64,000 bases of DNA. It comes from Ctenosaura bakeri (Eukaryota; Chordata; Lepidosauria; Squamata; Iguanidae). The translations under genes were made by a program, and so were the position numbers. The stretch covers positions 820,001 to 884,000 of the forward strand of contig CAOLHI010000252.1 of the NCBI GenBank assembly GCA_948474755.1. The letters are read 5' to 3'. This document shows, one piece after another, positions 21,333 through 31,883 of the stretch. The notes beneath the pieces were generated by a model. That model saw nothing but the letters and a program-made list of their open reading frames with translations. It did not search any database and had not been told where the DNA came from. How positions within the stretch are numbered: the stretch's first letter is position 1; the number at the start of each line of letters is the position of its first letter.

Positions 21333-22236
21333 AGATAAAATTGAAGAACTCTCCCTACACTCATCAGAACATTTCATTTTGCACCGGATTTATTTAAACT
21401 TAGACATATCGTTGGGTTGCTTCTTCTCTTTGCTCCGTAAAACAAACGCACAGCCGAAACTCTCCAGCTGTGCTCAGAACAGGTGGCATTGATGCCAAGG
21501 AAGGCCACGCTGCTCTTCGTCAACTTGTCCTGGTGGCCAGCACGTGCCCAGGAAACCAAAGCTTTCTTGCAGATGTCGCACCCTCTCCAGGCGCTTTTGG
21601 TCATGCTCAAGCCACTGGCTAGATCAAGTAAGGCAGACGCACTGTTGGCTGGGCAAGGATGCTGAGAGAGAGGGAGAGGAGGGGTTTCCATGGCAACCAG
21701 AAGCCCACTGGAAAAGTGTGTGCAACTTTCTTGGCTCACGCACGTGACCAGCAGGAGGGGGCTCAGCCCAAATCTGCTCTCTGATGCACGAGTGTAGCAT
21801 TCTGGTTGCACCCTTGCTTGGCATCATGCCCATGTCCTCCTCTCTCTCTTTCTCTCTGTCTCTCTCTCTCCCTCTCTTTCTCTGTCTTCAGTCTACATAT
21901 GTGCATACTGTGACTCCAGAAAACAAAACAGAGAAAGGAATTAAAAGGAAAGAAGGAGTCTTGCAGAGCATCCCCGGCACAGGAGAAGAAAGGAAGCTGC
22001 CTTCTAGAGACTGTGACCACTTGCTCTTCTAGCTCAGTATTATACACTTTTGGGGGTTGGGGGACAAGGTACAATCATGGCAATAGAGTCAAAATTGTGA
22101 CTCACTGGTGATCATGAATACAAAATTGCCCCTCAACTTACGAAGGAGAGCCATTCTGCTGATGACCAGAGCATGGTTGAATGATGTTTCCATCAGGTTT
22201 GGAGGGGTCAAGTCAAGAGAAGTTACTTAGTTAAGT
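21333..22236. other. Unassigned sequence with a CT-rich tract
   Basis: A pyrimidine microsatellite (tctctctctttctctctg and similar) occupies about 21838-21890. ORFs at 21374-21811 on both strands show no recognised domain. CpG is moderately high at 21430-21560. Confidence 0.35.
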
Positions 22237-22432
22237 ACTTTGTTGTTGTGTGCCTTCAAGTCATTTCCAACTTGTGGCAACCCTAAGATGAACCTGTCAT
22301 GGGGTTTTCTGGGGTTGAGTGTGTGATGCTGTCAAGGTTACCCAATGGGTTTCCATGGCTGAGTGTGGAATCAAATTGTGATCTCCTGGGTCATTGTCCA
22401 ATGTTCAAATCCCTACACCACCCTGGCTCTCA
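22237..22432 (-). mobile_element. tRNA-derived SINE with BovB-like tail
   Basis: The left end ttgttgttgtgtgccttcaa is the reverse of the gcacacaacaac tail. Then gtcatttccaacttgtggca, cccaatgggtttccatggct and the head complement at the right follow. Near full length. Confidence 0.88.
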
Positions 22433-22499
22433 AGCACTTAGTGAAGTATAAGCAGATACAAGATTCCACCCTATGGCTTCAGGTAAGATCATTTCCTCG

Positions 22500-23010
22500 C
22501 CCTACCTAGAGATCGCTGGTACATTCCAGTCATCTCTCATCCAAATACAAACCACAGCCACTGGTCCATCTAGCCCAGTATAATGAACTCTGATGGGCAG
22601 CGGCAGCTCTCCAGGATAGAGGGCAGACTTTTTTTTTCTATTTCTACCCAGAGACATCCCTGATATTCTTGAGTGTCAACTCTGACCAGCAGCTTTGGCT
22701 CTCTGGGGCTTCAGGGCAGATTCTTCCCCTGCCCTGCCTGGAGAAACCATCACTATTTCCTAGTGATTTCCCATTCAAGTACTAACCAGGCAAACTCCAT
22801 TGGTTGATTGAGCTCAGTATCATTAACTGTGTCTGGCATCCTTCACTCTCCAGGGTTTCAGACAAGATTCTCTGCAAGTCTTACCTGGAGATCCCTGGGA
22901 TTATTTCCTGGTGTTCTCCCATCCAAGCACTAACCAGAACCAGCCCTACTTGTCAGCTACTGGGTCAGAGGGAACTATATGCTACGTGCAGTAGGCCCAG
23001 CATCTCAACC
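22500..23010. repeat. Composite of decayed SINE-like repeats
   Basis: Words ccactggtccatctagccca, agctctccaggatagaggg and two ttcccattcaagtactaacc / ctcccatccaagcactaacc blocks belong to squamate interspersed repeats. The last two resemble the 5S-derived region in reverse. Boundaries are not clear. Confidence 0.45.
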
Positions 23011-23340
23011 CACCATCAAATGTGGGAGCAGAAAAAAACCAGAGCAGAGCCCCTGCTCCTCACACCCAAATGAGCATATAATGAACTTGGCTTTGATCTG
23101 CCACATTTCACAGATTCATATGCTTGCCTGAGGACTGAGGTCTGCTTTGGGAAAGGAGGAACTTCTGTATTCCACCAGTAAGATGAATAGACTGTGGGAT
23201 ATGGGAGAGGACCCTCTTAGCTGTGGCACCTCAACTGTGGAATACCCTCCCCTTGGAGGCCCCAGTTGGCACCAATGCTGGTTTTATTTACCTGCCAAGT
23301 AAAAACATGGCTATTTATCAGTGATGCATTGAAGTTTTTT

Positions 23341-24240
23341 ACTCCAAGTCTCAAGTCAATTCTCAAGTCCTTGAAGATGCTTTCAAGTCAAGTCTCAAGT
23401 CTGGAAGCCAACTCCATACCCCAACCAAAATTCCAGAATTATTGGATAGAGTGAAATAAATTCAGTTTTAACAATTTAAGCAGAGTCGGCTCTCCGCAGT
23501 TGCAATTTTGCCATCTGCAGCTTTGGAAGTGGAGAATAGGATCCTATCTTACTCCCCATTCATGAAGATTCAAAAGTTTTAGAAGGAAGGATCTTTCCTC
23601 CTCAAGCATATTGCCTGACACATTTGCTGTTCCCCTCTGAGAAATGCACCCTGTGTTCTGGGGGCAAGCTTTGTATTCTGATCTCAGGAAAAGTTTTAGA
23701 AGGCTCCTCTGATATGCAGCAGGGAAAGGCTGCTGAGCAGACCTCAAGCCCATTGCCTAACCTGTTTGCTATTCCCCTCTGAGAAATGCATCCACACTTT
23801 GGGCTTGAGAGAGATTGCCATGTGACTAGTAGGCAAAAAGAGATGGAGGCGCTGTTCAAACTCATAAGGTTTTTGGATGAACATGTTAAGTTACTAGACC
23901 AAGGGCATCAAGCCAGTCATTAAAAATATACAAGTCTCAAGTCGAGTCGAGTTGAGTCAGTGCATCGTTTATGGCCAAGTCGAGTCCAAGGCTATTTCTG
24001 CACGATACACTTATAGCGCGATGATTCCACTTTCAACCTCCTATGGAATCCTGGGGTTTGCAGTTCCGGGAGGGGCCAGCTGGCCCCTCCCAGAACTGCA
24101 GACCCCAGGATTCCATAGGAGGTTGAAAGTGGAATCATCACGCTATAAAAGTGTTGTGCGGAAATGTTACAAGTTAAGTCACTGAAGTGACTTAAGTCTG
24201 ACTTGAGTCCAAGTCTATCAACTTGAGTCTACATCACCTT
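23341..24240. repeat. AAGTC/GAGTC-rich repeat with interior and nested MITE
   Basis: Three clusters of the words caagtc and gagtc lie at 23341-23410, 23930-23990 and 24168-24235. They flank a non-repetitive interior and a hairpin MITE at 23990-24167. The interior holds an imperfect direct repeat: aaaagttttagaagg at 23572 and 23689, and ttcccctctgagaaatgca again about 142 bases apart. I cannot assign the family. It may be a DNA transposon with subterminal AAGTC arrays. Confidence 0.55.
23990..24167. mobile_element. Hairpin MITE copy 10
   Basis: It runs from ggctatttctgcac to gtgcggaaatgt, a near-perfect palindrome centred on ggggccagctggcccc. It is inserted in the AAGTC-rich repeat. Its termini have mutated. 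Confidence 0.85.
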
Positions 24241-24407
24241 TGGGCATCAATGATTTTTTGCAAAAGGCTAATGTATGTGGTTTTAAACTGAGTCTTCTAA
24301 ACCGGCTTTAACTTCTTAATCATTTTTAATATGTCTTTAGTCTATTTAAACTATTTTTTATTCTTTTTAAATTGTCAATTCCTGCGTGTCTCAATTTCAC
24401 TTGTACA

Positions 24408-24505
24408 CTCATAAAATCATAGAGCTGGAAGATCTCAGAAGGGCCATCAAGTCCAGCCCTGTTCTGCGGTGCAGGAAGATGCAATCAAAGCATTCCCAAG
24501 AGATG
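24408..24505 (-). mobile_element. CR1 LINE 3'-tip fragment
   Basis: The words aaaatcatagagctggaaga, gccatcaagtccagccctg and gcaatcaaagcattcc are the reverse complement of the CR1 3' UTR. Under 100 bp long. Confidence 0.75.
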
Positions 24506-24842
24506 ACCCTCAGATCTTTCAATATAGAGTGGGATAGAAATATTTTAACAAGCAAGTGTCAAGATCTTGCATCAAAGGCTGCAGTGCATAACATTTCAAT
24601 GGAGGAACTACATCATTGACATGAAATACAAATAATATATTAGAGAATTGTGCGGATGCACAGTGGGACACGTTGCAAGATCTCTTATTTTGCAGTCAGG
24701 GCTCCCACACTATAATGGGGTACTGTGATTGGTGGGACATTTTTCTTTCTGGTTGGGTGCAGAGCCCATAAATTTCCAATACCCTCCATTCTAGATTACT
24801 TGTGCCCCCTGGCTCTGTTGGAAGCTCTGTTGTGCTGTCATT

Positions 24843-25044
24843 GGCCATTTTTGCACTACACTGTTATAGTGCTATTATTCCACTTTCAACATCCTGTGGA
24901 ATTCTGGGATTTGCAGTTTACTGAAGCCCAAGAGCTCTCTGGCTGAGAATTCTAAATGCTCCTCCCAAAACTGCAAACTCCAGGATTCCATAGGATGTTG
25001 AAAGTGGAATAACAGCACTATAACAGTGTAGTGTGGAAATGGCC
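24843..25044. mobile_element. Hairpin MITE copy 11, long subtype, perfect duplication
   Basis: It runs from ggccatttttgcac to gtgtggaaatggcc. It is flanked by att at 24840-24842 and 25045-25047. The centre carries ctctggctgagaattctaaa. Confidence 0.92.
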
Positions 25045-25411
25045 ATTGTGTAAGGGCAGCCTGTCCCACAAAGTGCTGTACTGTTACACACAACCACTGT
25101 GCAATGGCCACGCTGCTTGCTCTGCATCGGCAATGGTTGTGATGGCACTGCTATGACAAGACTCTTTTGCTGGGAGTACCACCATTGTATAATGCCACAG
25201 TTCTAAACCGCACAATCATAAATTGATTTGCAATCCTAAATTCCCAAACAGGCTGCCATCTAAACATTTTTTTTTAAAAAAAAAATCAATATTTGGACAT
25301 TTCAGCAATCATCATCTCACTTGTCGTTACAAAATTCTCGTAATCGGGTTGACCCAAGATGTTCTGCCGCATCAGGTTCAGAAGCAAATGAACACCCTTC
25401 TTCCATACATG
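25045..25411. other. No recognised feature
   Basis: No gene or repeat is seen, apart from a short poly-T/poly-A stretch near 25268-25284. Confidence 0.3.
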
Positions 25412-25927
25412 AATCATAGAATCATAGAAATGTAGAGTTGGAAGAGACCACACAGGCCATCCAGTCCAACCCCCTGCCATGCAGGAACACCCTCAAAGCA
25501 CTCCCTTGGACAGATGGCCATCCAGCCTCTGCTTAAAAACCTCCAAGGCAGAAGACTCCACTACACTCCGAGGCAGCAGATTCCACTGCCGAACAGCCCT
25601 GACCGTCAGGAAGTTCTTCCTGAGGTTCAGCTGGAATCTCCTTTCCTGCAGCTTGAATCCATTGCTCCTTGTCCTGGTCTCTGGAGCAGCAGAAAACAAG
25701 CCCTCTCCTTCCTCTACATGGCATCCCTTCAAAGATTTAAACATGGCTATCATGTCCCCTCTTAACCTCCTCTTCTGCAGACTAAACATACCCAGCTCTC
25801 TAAGTCTATCCTCATAGGACTTCATGGCTTCCAGGCCTCTCACCATTTTGGTCGCCCTCCTCTGGACTTGCTCCAGCTTGTCAATATCCTTCTTGAATTG
25901 GGGTGCCCAGAACTGGACACAGTAAAA
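25412..25927 (-). mobile_element. CR1 LINE, 5'-truncated, young copy
   Basis: The tail atcatagaatcatagaaatg is at the left. The minus strand keeps a 117-codon frame of the ORF2 C-terminus (25493-25846). Truncation is at ggacacagta, next to an LTR. Confidence 0.93.
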
Positions 25928-26557
25928 AAAGCTCCTGCAAAGTGCTACCAGCTTGACTCATGCCCTATTTGAGGCAGTATAGGGTTCTGGGTATCTCTAG
26001 ATTGCAGTCCTATGGAAGTTTGAATAAAAGAAAGTGCAGACAGGGATAACATCAGGGCATCTGTCCTGTCCAGAAAGCCAAACAGGGTTCACATTCCTCC
26101 AGCAAAGTCTATAAGCAGCAGCCACAGACAAAGTGTACAAAAGCTTATCAGTCAGTTACTGTTCTTATTTCAGCAGTCCAGGTCGAAATGAATTCAGAGT
26201 GTCAATTCAAGGGAGTATCCGGCAGCACAGTCAGCACACAAAGTGAGGGTCAAGGTTTTCCAGGAACACGAGCCGAGGATCCAAATGAAGAACATGTTGC
26301 TTCCACCAGCAATGCCAGTTGTCTGCAGTGGATTTCTCTCCTTCCCATTGCTGGTATTTATTGGCCAGCAGCCTCCCCCAGTTGTTTGCCTAATTAATGC
26401 ATCTTCTCTCTATAAGTGCTCTGAGTCTTGTGGCCTCTCCCTTTCTCATCTACGCTGGGATGCAGTAAGCATTGTCCTCTTCATGTCTCTGTGATGTGGC
26501 TGCTGGGGAAAGATCCTGTCTGCATCTACACCTGAGTCCTGGGACTGGGGCATGACA
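25928..26557 (-). mobile_element. Probable LTR, family 3, with an adjacent polypurine tract
   Basis: On the minus strand the element starts TGTCATGCCCCAG at 26557. Immediately upstream (plus 26558-26575) the complement is a purine run, gaaagggggatgt, placed as a polypurine tract beside a 3' LTR. That would put internal retroelement sequence to the right. The left boundary is uncertain and no target duplication was found. Confidence 0.45.
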
Positions 26558-27001
26558 ACATCCCCCTTTCACCGGATTCTACCCATACCAGGAAGCTGCT
26601 CGGGAGAAACATGGAATTTTCAGTGCCAGATAAGTAGGAGCCTCTATCTATACTACCTTTTAATCATCTTTTCAACCTCTGCTTTAAAACACACCTCCCC
26701 AGATCATTGTGATCATAGCCAAATCCCTATTTTGGAGTGAATGCTTAGCTAAAGGATTAGCTTTTCCTCCTGCAGTTCCCTTTCCTTTTGGCTTGGCAGT
26801 TGTTCTGCCCTAATAGCAATACTTCTCTGGGTCTCTTGGATAGGGAGACCTTTCCTTTGGGACTGCATTTTCCCCTCAGGCAGCTGTAAACCTGGACAGC
26901 TGTTCTGTTTTTTCCAGCTGTTCACTTTTAGGAGATACCTGGCTGCTTAGGAAACTCCAGTCCGGCTACTGTGTTACTCTTGGTGTGTCTCCAATAACTT
27001 A
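26558..27001. other. Unassigned, possibly retroelement interior
   Basis: It follows the polypurine-like tract of the adjacent LTR, but no gag, pol or env frame can be recognised. Otherwise no features. Confidence 0.25.
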
Positions 27002-27488
27002 GGCCCTTTCCACACAGGGGTTTAAAAACGGTGTAGAGAGACCTCTGATGGAGGTCGTCTACACCGTAAAGTGGATCGAGGTGGATTACTTTTGCATAGT
27101 TCCACACCCCAATCCACGCTAGGGCGCCCGGAAGTGGCGCTGCCGTGTGCTTTTTAAAAACTACTTCTCTGGTGGTTTTTAAAAAGCACGATCGTGCAGC
27201 TATGTGCAGCCCCATCACAGCGCCCGGTGTGGATTTGCAGGCGTGCACAAGGGCGTGCCTGCAGATCTGCCGGGGGCGGGCTTTCCAGCTGGCGAGGTTC
27301 TCCGGTTGGTGGAGAGCCTCCGCCAGTCGTAAGCCGCCATTTTGGGCGCTGCAGGATGCCGCGGGATGCCGACGAGTGTGGAGCAGCGAAAATGCGCTGT
27401 TCCACATGGCGACAAACTTACTGGGTTTAAGGTAAACTCCGTTTCAGCGTGGTTTCCCCCGTTTCTTCACCCACGTGTGGAAAGGGCC
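27002..27488. mobile_element. Harbinger-like MITE, 487 bp, perfect TTA duplication
   Basis: The left end is ggccctttccacac and the right end gtgtggaaagggcc, a perfect 14-bp terminal inverted repeat. It is flanked by tta at 26999-27001 and 27489-27491, the classic PIF/Harbinger target. The interior is CpG-rich, including a tttttaaaaactacttctct / gtggtttttaaaaagcacga internal symmetry. The 159-codon minus ORF is chance. Confidence 0.9.
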
Positions 27489-28305
27489 TTAGATAGCCTA
27501 TATATGTAGAAGTATGTCACACCTGAATCCAGTCAAGCCATTGCAGCTCGTGAATCTGAAAATTCCACAAGTGCGTCTGTCCCTCCCTGGGAGGAAAAAA
27601 AAAAGCAATAATAAGCAATTCAATAACTCACAATTTCCTGCCCTTTCATGACACCCCAAAATGGGATGCCTGAGATGGTTGTCTCATGGTTGCTAATAGC
27701 ATCTCAGCCCAAGAGAAAGGGCAAAAGGGGATTTCTAAGGATCCATAACTTTGCATTTGTATTGAGTTTGAAAGGTGTATCAGTGCCAGGTAGAGAGAAG
27801 GGAGAAAGGAGATAAATGACAAAACTCAAGCTGGGTCAGAGCTCAACAGATTTGGTTGCAGTAATGAAACTCAGCTCACGTGGTATCATGGAAGCTGACT
27901 TGCACCAGCCAAGGTTTAGCATGCTAGATAGGCTTTCCTTTATAGTTATCTCAGGGATGGGGAAAGTGAAGACTATAGGCCACGTACAACCCTAGCCACT
28001 ATATGCCTTTTTTTTAGAAATGGTGTAATGTTAGGTGATTTTCCTCTCCCTAAATTGTACCACCCCACCCCAAACATAGTGGCTCACATTTTCCCACTCT
28101 CAGCATCCCCTAGTCTTTATTTCATCCATCAGTTGGATGAAAATGGCAACCAGAAGTGACTTGACACCAGTCTGGTCCAGAATGTGTTGGTACTGCCCAT
28201 GGAAAGGGGGTGTGTGGGTGAAAATTATTTCCTCCTGCATTTCCTAACCCTAACTGGGATGGGCAAGGGATTCACAGGCCCAAATTCTGTTGGCAATCCC
28301 ACTGA
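27489..28305. other. No recognised gene
   Basis: Sequence without a clear repeat. The words gggatggggaaagtgaagac and aggccacgtacaaccctagc near 27953-28005 may be a hAT remnant but lack a partner end. Confidence 0.3.
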
Positions 28306-28473
28306 GGCCATTTCTGCACTAGACTATTATAGCGTATTATTCCACTTGCAACGTCCTATGGAATCCTGGGGTTTGCAGTTTCGGGAGAGGCCGGCAAACC
28401 TGCAAACCCCAGGATTCCATAGGATGTTGCAAGTGGAATAATAGCACTATAACAGTCTAGTGCGGAAATGGCC
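28306..28473. mobile_element. Hairpin MITE copy 12, perfect duplication
   Basis: It runs from ggccatttctgcac to gtgcggaaatggcc. It is flanked by tga at 28303-28305 and 28474-28476. Confidence 0.93.
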
Positions 28474-28586
28474 TGAGAATAGCCGCATTAAATCAACTGT
28501 TGAATGATGTCAACACTTAACGCTAATCCTATTGATTGAACTACATTGATTCAATAGGAGTATGTTAGCTGGGACTACTATAGGAG

Positions 28587-28795
28587 TGAGAGCAACTGTG
28601 GTGTAGTGGTTTGAGCATTGGGCTATGTATGATCCTAGAGACAGGGTTTGATTCCCTGCTTGGCCATGAAAGCCCACTGGGTGACCTTGGGCACATCACA
28701 TACTCTCAGCCTCAGAAAACCCCATGATAGGTTCACCGTAGGGTTGCTGTAAGTCAGAAATGACTTGAAGGCATGCAACAACAACAACAACAATC
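28587..28795 (+). mobile_element. tRNA-derived SINE with BovB-like tail, near full length
   Basis: Head gagcaactgtggtgtagtgg, B-box gggtttgattccctgc, body ctgggtgaccttgggcacat and tail cagaaatgacttgaaggcat followed by an acaacaacaac run. Confidence 0.92.
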
Positions 28796-28925
28796 CATCA
28801 TTTTGTTGCTGTAGCTCGGGGGTGGGCAACTGTGCAAGGGGAAGGGACCAGATCCCACTGACCACACGCAAGCTTTACCCCTCAACACACACAGCAAGCC
28901 AAAATACCTCCATTGTCCTCTGTAA

Positions 28926-28973
28926 GCCCTCTCAAAATGGTGACAGGAAGTAAGGTCACCATTTTGAGAGGGC
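28926..28973. repeat. 19-bp perfect inverted repeat
   Basis: gccctctcaaaatggtgac (28926-28944) and its exact reverse complement (28955-28973) surround a 10-base loop. It may form a cruciform or be the terminal part of an unknown MITE. It lies after a cgggggtgggcaactg word that is often a hAT end. Confidence 0.85.
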
Positions 28974-29089
28974 CTGTAAATACATATAGAAATACATGCT
29001 ATTTGTAAGTTGTAAATACATATAGATACATACATATAAATACATATAAGTTGTAAATACATATAGAAATTCATGCTATTTGCAAGTTG

Positions 29090-29177
29090 TTCGCCGCCTC
29101 GATCCATATGGAGAGGCGGGATACAAATTAATAACAACAACAACAACAACAACAACAACAATAATAATAATAATAAA
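29090..29177 (+). repeat. Retroelement 3' end with (CAA)n(TAA)n tail
   Basis: The stretch gccgcctcgatccatatgga, then gaggcgggatacaaattaat, is followed by aac and aat trinucleotide runs. It is one of five copies of this 3'-end family in the window. Confidence 0.8.
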
Positions 29178-29399
29178 ATGAAGGTATTGAGGGTAGTTAC
29201 AAAGTTCTGGATTGCTTGGATGGGCTGGGCTGAGCGAAATGTTGACTTTTTCATGCACTTGGGGGCTTTCTGCATGTGGTTCCAACGAAAATTGGCTGAA
29301 AAATGTTTTTTGGAGGGTTAGGAGTTTTTGGGGGGCTGATGGGTAGTTTCAGTGCCCCCAAAATGGTGTTCAGAGGACAAATGCAACCTAAAGACAACA

Positions 29400-29563
29400 C
29401 TTTGCCCCCCTGTGTTCTAGATTCTACATTAATGTAGTTAATGTGTTTTAGAGGGTTGGTTTTAGATGGGTTGGTGGTTGGGGAGGATTGGTTAAGTTTT
29501 AATGCTTTTAATGTATTTAATGTATTGTTGTAGTACCGCCTCGATCCATGGGGAGAGGCGGGA

Positions 29564-29620
<57 letters not shown>

Positions 29621-29622
29621 AA
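29400..29622 (+). repeat. Retroelement 3' end with long (TTA)n tail
   Basis: Body words are tgtgttttagagggttggtt and taatgtatttaatgtattgt. The end is ctcgatccatggggagaggc, then about 17 att units. It mirrors 30639-30850. Confidence 0.85.
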
Positions 29623-29980
29623 ATAAAAATATGCCACATGGCTGGATTGTGCCTCTGTGTTTCTTCATACGAGGTTGCCTTGACATTGCTTATTTGGTTT
29701 CAGCCGAAGAACAGCACGCTCTCCGCCTGGCTCGTTTCCTGCAACCTCCAAAGAAGTTTGCGGACTTATTATTTGCATTACTTGCCAGAAAAATTGAATT
29801 ACATGTTGCTGTGTTGGTGTTGGCATTTCAGCTGCGGATTGTCAACACTTTAGGGCTCTGTGCAAAAAGTAGGACGTGACTTCAGAGCTGAGATGAATGC
29901 GAGGAAGAAAACACCAAACGTCTTCAGTGAGTCGGTTCCAGGTTGGACGTCATCGCATAAATTCAAATGCCTAATTTTCT
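29623..29980. other. No recognised feature
   Basis: Unassigned sequence. The target-site copy aaatgcctaattttct of the next insertion occupies 29965-29980. Confidence 0.35.
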
Positions 29981-30503
29981 TTTTAATAAATATTTTTATT
30001 AGATTATATAAGAGAAAAAAAAGACACAAAAATTACATTCCAAAACAGCATGTTTCCATATTTCTCCCTTTTCCCATACAATGTATTCACAATATGTACA
30101 AATAATATCTGTCAGTTTTCTTAACATTAATCTAATACATAATTGAAGCTAAATCAAAACTAGTTCATAATTAACCCAACTAGAGTGTCCACCCCCCCCA
30201 ACCAAAAAGAAAAAGGATACCCCCCCCCAGGTTAAAGGCAGTTTGTTATATTAATTGGGAAACTGAAAAAAAAAATCCCAAAAAATATTAATTTCTACCT
30301 CTGATATATCGTTAACTTAAACATTGGTTGTGCTCCTCTTATCTTTTGTTAAGAAAAGAAAAAACCTTATCCGGATGTTCCCACCAATATCTCTTTCCAC
30401 AAAATTATACAGAGAATTCTTGCAAACTATTACAGGTACTAAATAGATATAATTTAATATCAAGAAAAAATATCTCAGCAACAAGAGTGCACCAATACAC
30501 AGT
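29981..30503 (-). mobile_element. L1-like LINE 3' end with a 16-bp target duplication
   Basis: aaatgcctaattttct at 29965-29980 is repeated exactly at 30504-30519, bracketing a 523-bp insert. The insert begins with the complement of a poly-A/AATAAA end (ttttaataaatatttttatt), so it lies on the minus strand. It is A-rich on its sense complement, non-coding and 5'-truncated. L1 is inferred from the tail style and long duplication. No RT sequence remains to prove the clade. Confidence 0.75.
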
Positions 30504-30638
30504 AAATGCCTAATTTTCTAATCTGGTCCTACTCCTCACCGTTCTTGCTGATGGGAAGCTGGTGGAATTCAAAGACTAGAAATCTAACTTGCAAAATACA
30601 ACTTAATATTGAAAAGAACTGCCTTACCATTGTTCCCA

Positions 30639-30667
30639 AAATGAATAATAATAATAATAACAATAAC

Positions 30668-30713
<46 letters not shown>

Positions 30714-30850
30714 TTTATATCCCGCCTCTCCCAACGGATCGAGGCAGTACTACAACAGTACATCAAATGCATTAAAAGCAATTAAAACATAACCCATCCT
30801 CCCCACCCACCAACCCATCTAAAACCCCCTAAAACACATTAACTATTAAG
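30639..30850 (-). repeat. Retroelement 3' end with long (AAT)n tail
   Basis: About 20 aat units with two aac interruptions are followed by atttatatcccgcctctccc and ggatcgaggcagtactacaa. The body is complementary to 29400-29500. Confidence 0.85.
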
Positions 30851-31256
30851 AACAAGACCTTTTAAAAATGAATCATGTGATTTTTTTTTAAAGAAAATTG
30901 CACTGCACATGGAAAATACACTCCATGTAAGAGAACATAATGGAGAATCTCATGTTGTCCTTCATTCCAAGCAAAAGGAATGAGAACATATGCTTAAGCA
31001 ATGAGCAAGATGTGTACTCACTGCAATCCGTTTTATGTGTGACTTACACTATTGTTTGCAGTATTTTCTAAAAGATCAGTTTCATAAAGAAAAGCTGCAT
31101 AGATCTATCCCAACCTGCCACCTTTGATATGTGTCATATTATTTTAAGATTTCATTTCATAATGAGAGAGATTGAAATTTTAGAATTTTGAATTATTTGA
31201 AAATTTGACAAATTTGAAATTTGAATTTTTCAAAAAAAAAGTTTTGGAATTTCAAA
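30851..31256. other. AT-rich sequence with AAATTT words
   Basis: At about 31160-31245 the words gaaattt, gaatttt and caaattt recur in a low-complexity run. No gene or repeat family is seen. Confidence 0.35.
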
Positions 31257-31282
31257 GTCCTCCTCCTCCTCCTCCTCCTCCT
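31257..31282. repeat. (TCC)n microsatellite
   Basis: About eight tcc units directly upstream of a BovB fragment. Confidence 0.95.
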
Positions 31283-31640
31283 TCTTATGTATGGGTGTGA
31301 TAGCTGGGCAGTCTAGAAAGCAGACAGGAAGATCATTTGAAATGTGGTGCTGGAGAAAAGGTCTATGCATCTCCTGGCTGCTAAAAAGAAAAATGGATAA
31401 ATGGATGGATCTTAGAGCAAATCATGCTAGCATTTGCCCTAGAAGCAAAGATGATTAAGTTGAGGCTGTTGTACTTTGGGCATATCGTGAGATGACGTAA
31501 CTCATTGGGAAAAGATGATAATGGTGGGTAAGGTGGAAGGCAGTAAGAAGAGAGGAAGACAACACTACTGGTGGATAGACTCAATCAAAGAAGCCACGGA
31601 CCTGAGTTCGAAAGACCTGAGCAGCATTGTTAATATTTAG
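31283..31640 (+). mobile_element. BovB LINE fragment
   Basis: Words atgtggtgctggagaaaagg, cctagaagcaaagatgatta, ttgaggctgttgtactttgg and ggtggatagactcaatcaaa follow the BovB ORF C-terminus. Frames are broken. This copy provides the empty-site comparison for the MITE at 2574. Confidence 0.88.
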
Positions 31641-31666
31641 GACTCATAAAGGTCTCTAATCCACAG

Positions 31667-31883
31667 CAATATATAGCATTTATTTCTATACCGCTTATCA
31701 ACTGAGTGTTATCTAAGCGGTTTACAATGTGTTTTTAAGCTAATTGCCCCCAACAAGCTGGGTACTCATTTTACTGACCTGCAGAAGGATGGAAGGCTGA
31801 GTCAACCTTGGAGCCCGGCAGGATCGAACTCACAACCTTGTGGTTGCAGTACTGGCATTTAACCACTGCGCCACCAGGGCTCC
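31667..31883 (-). mobile_element. tRNA-derived SINE with L2-like tail
   Basis: The minus strand reads ggagccctggtggcgcagtg, then gttgtgagttcgatcctgcc and gtaaaatgagtacccagctt. It is the same family as 19594-19817. Its 5' end touches the following LTR. Confidence 0.88.

Noticed and set aside
26928..27407. 159-codon minus-strand ORF
   Set aside because: It largely coincides with the GC-rich Harbinger-like MITE and has no recognised motif.
30506..30775. Poly-Asn ORF
   Set aside because: Translation of the AAT tract on a retroelement tail.
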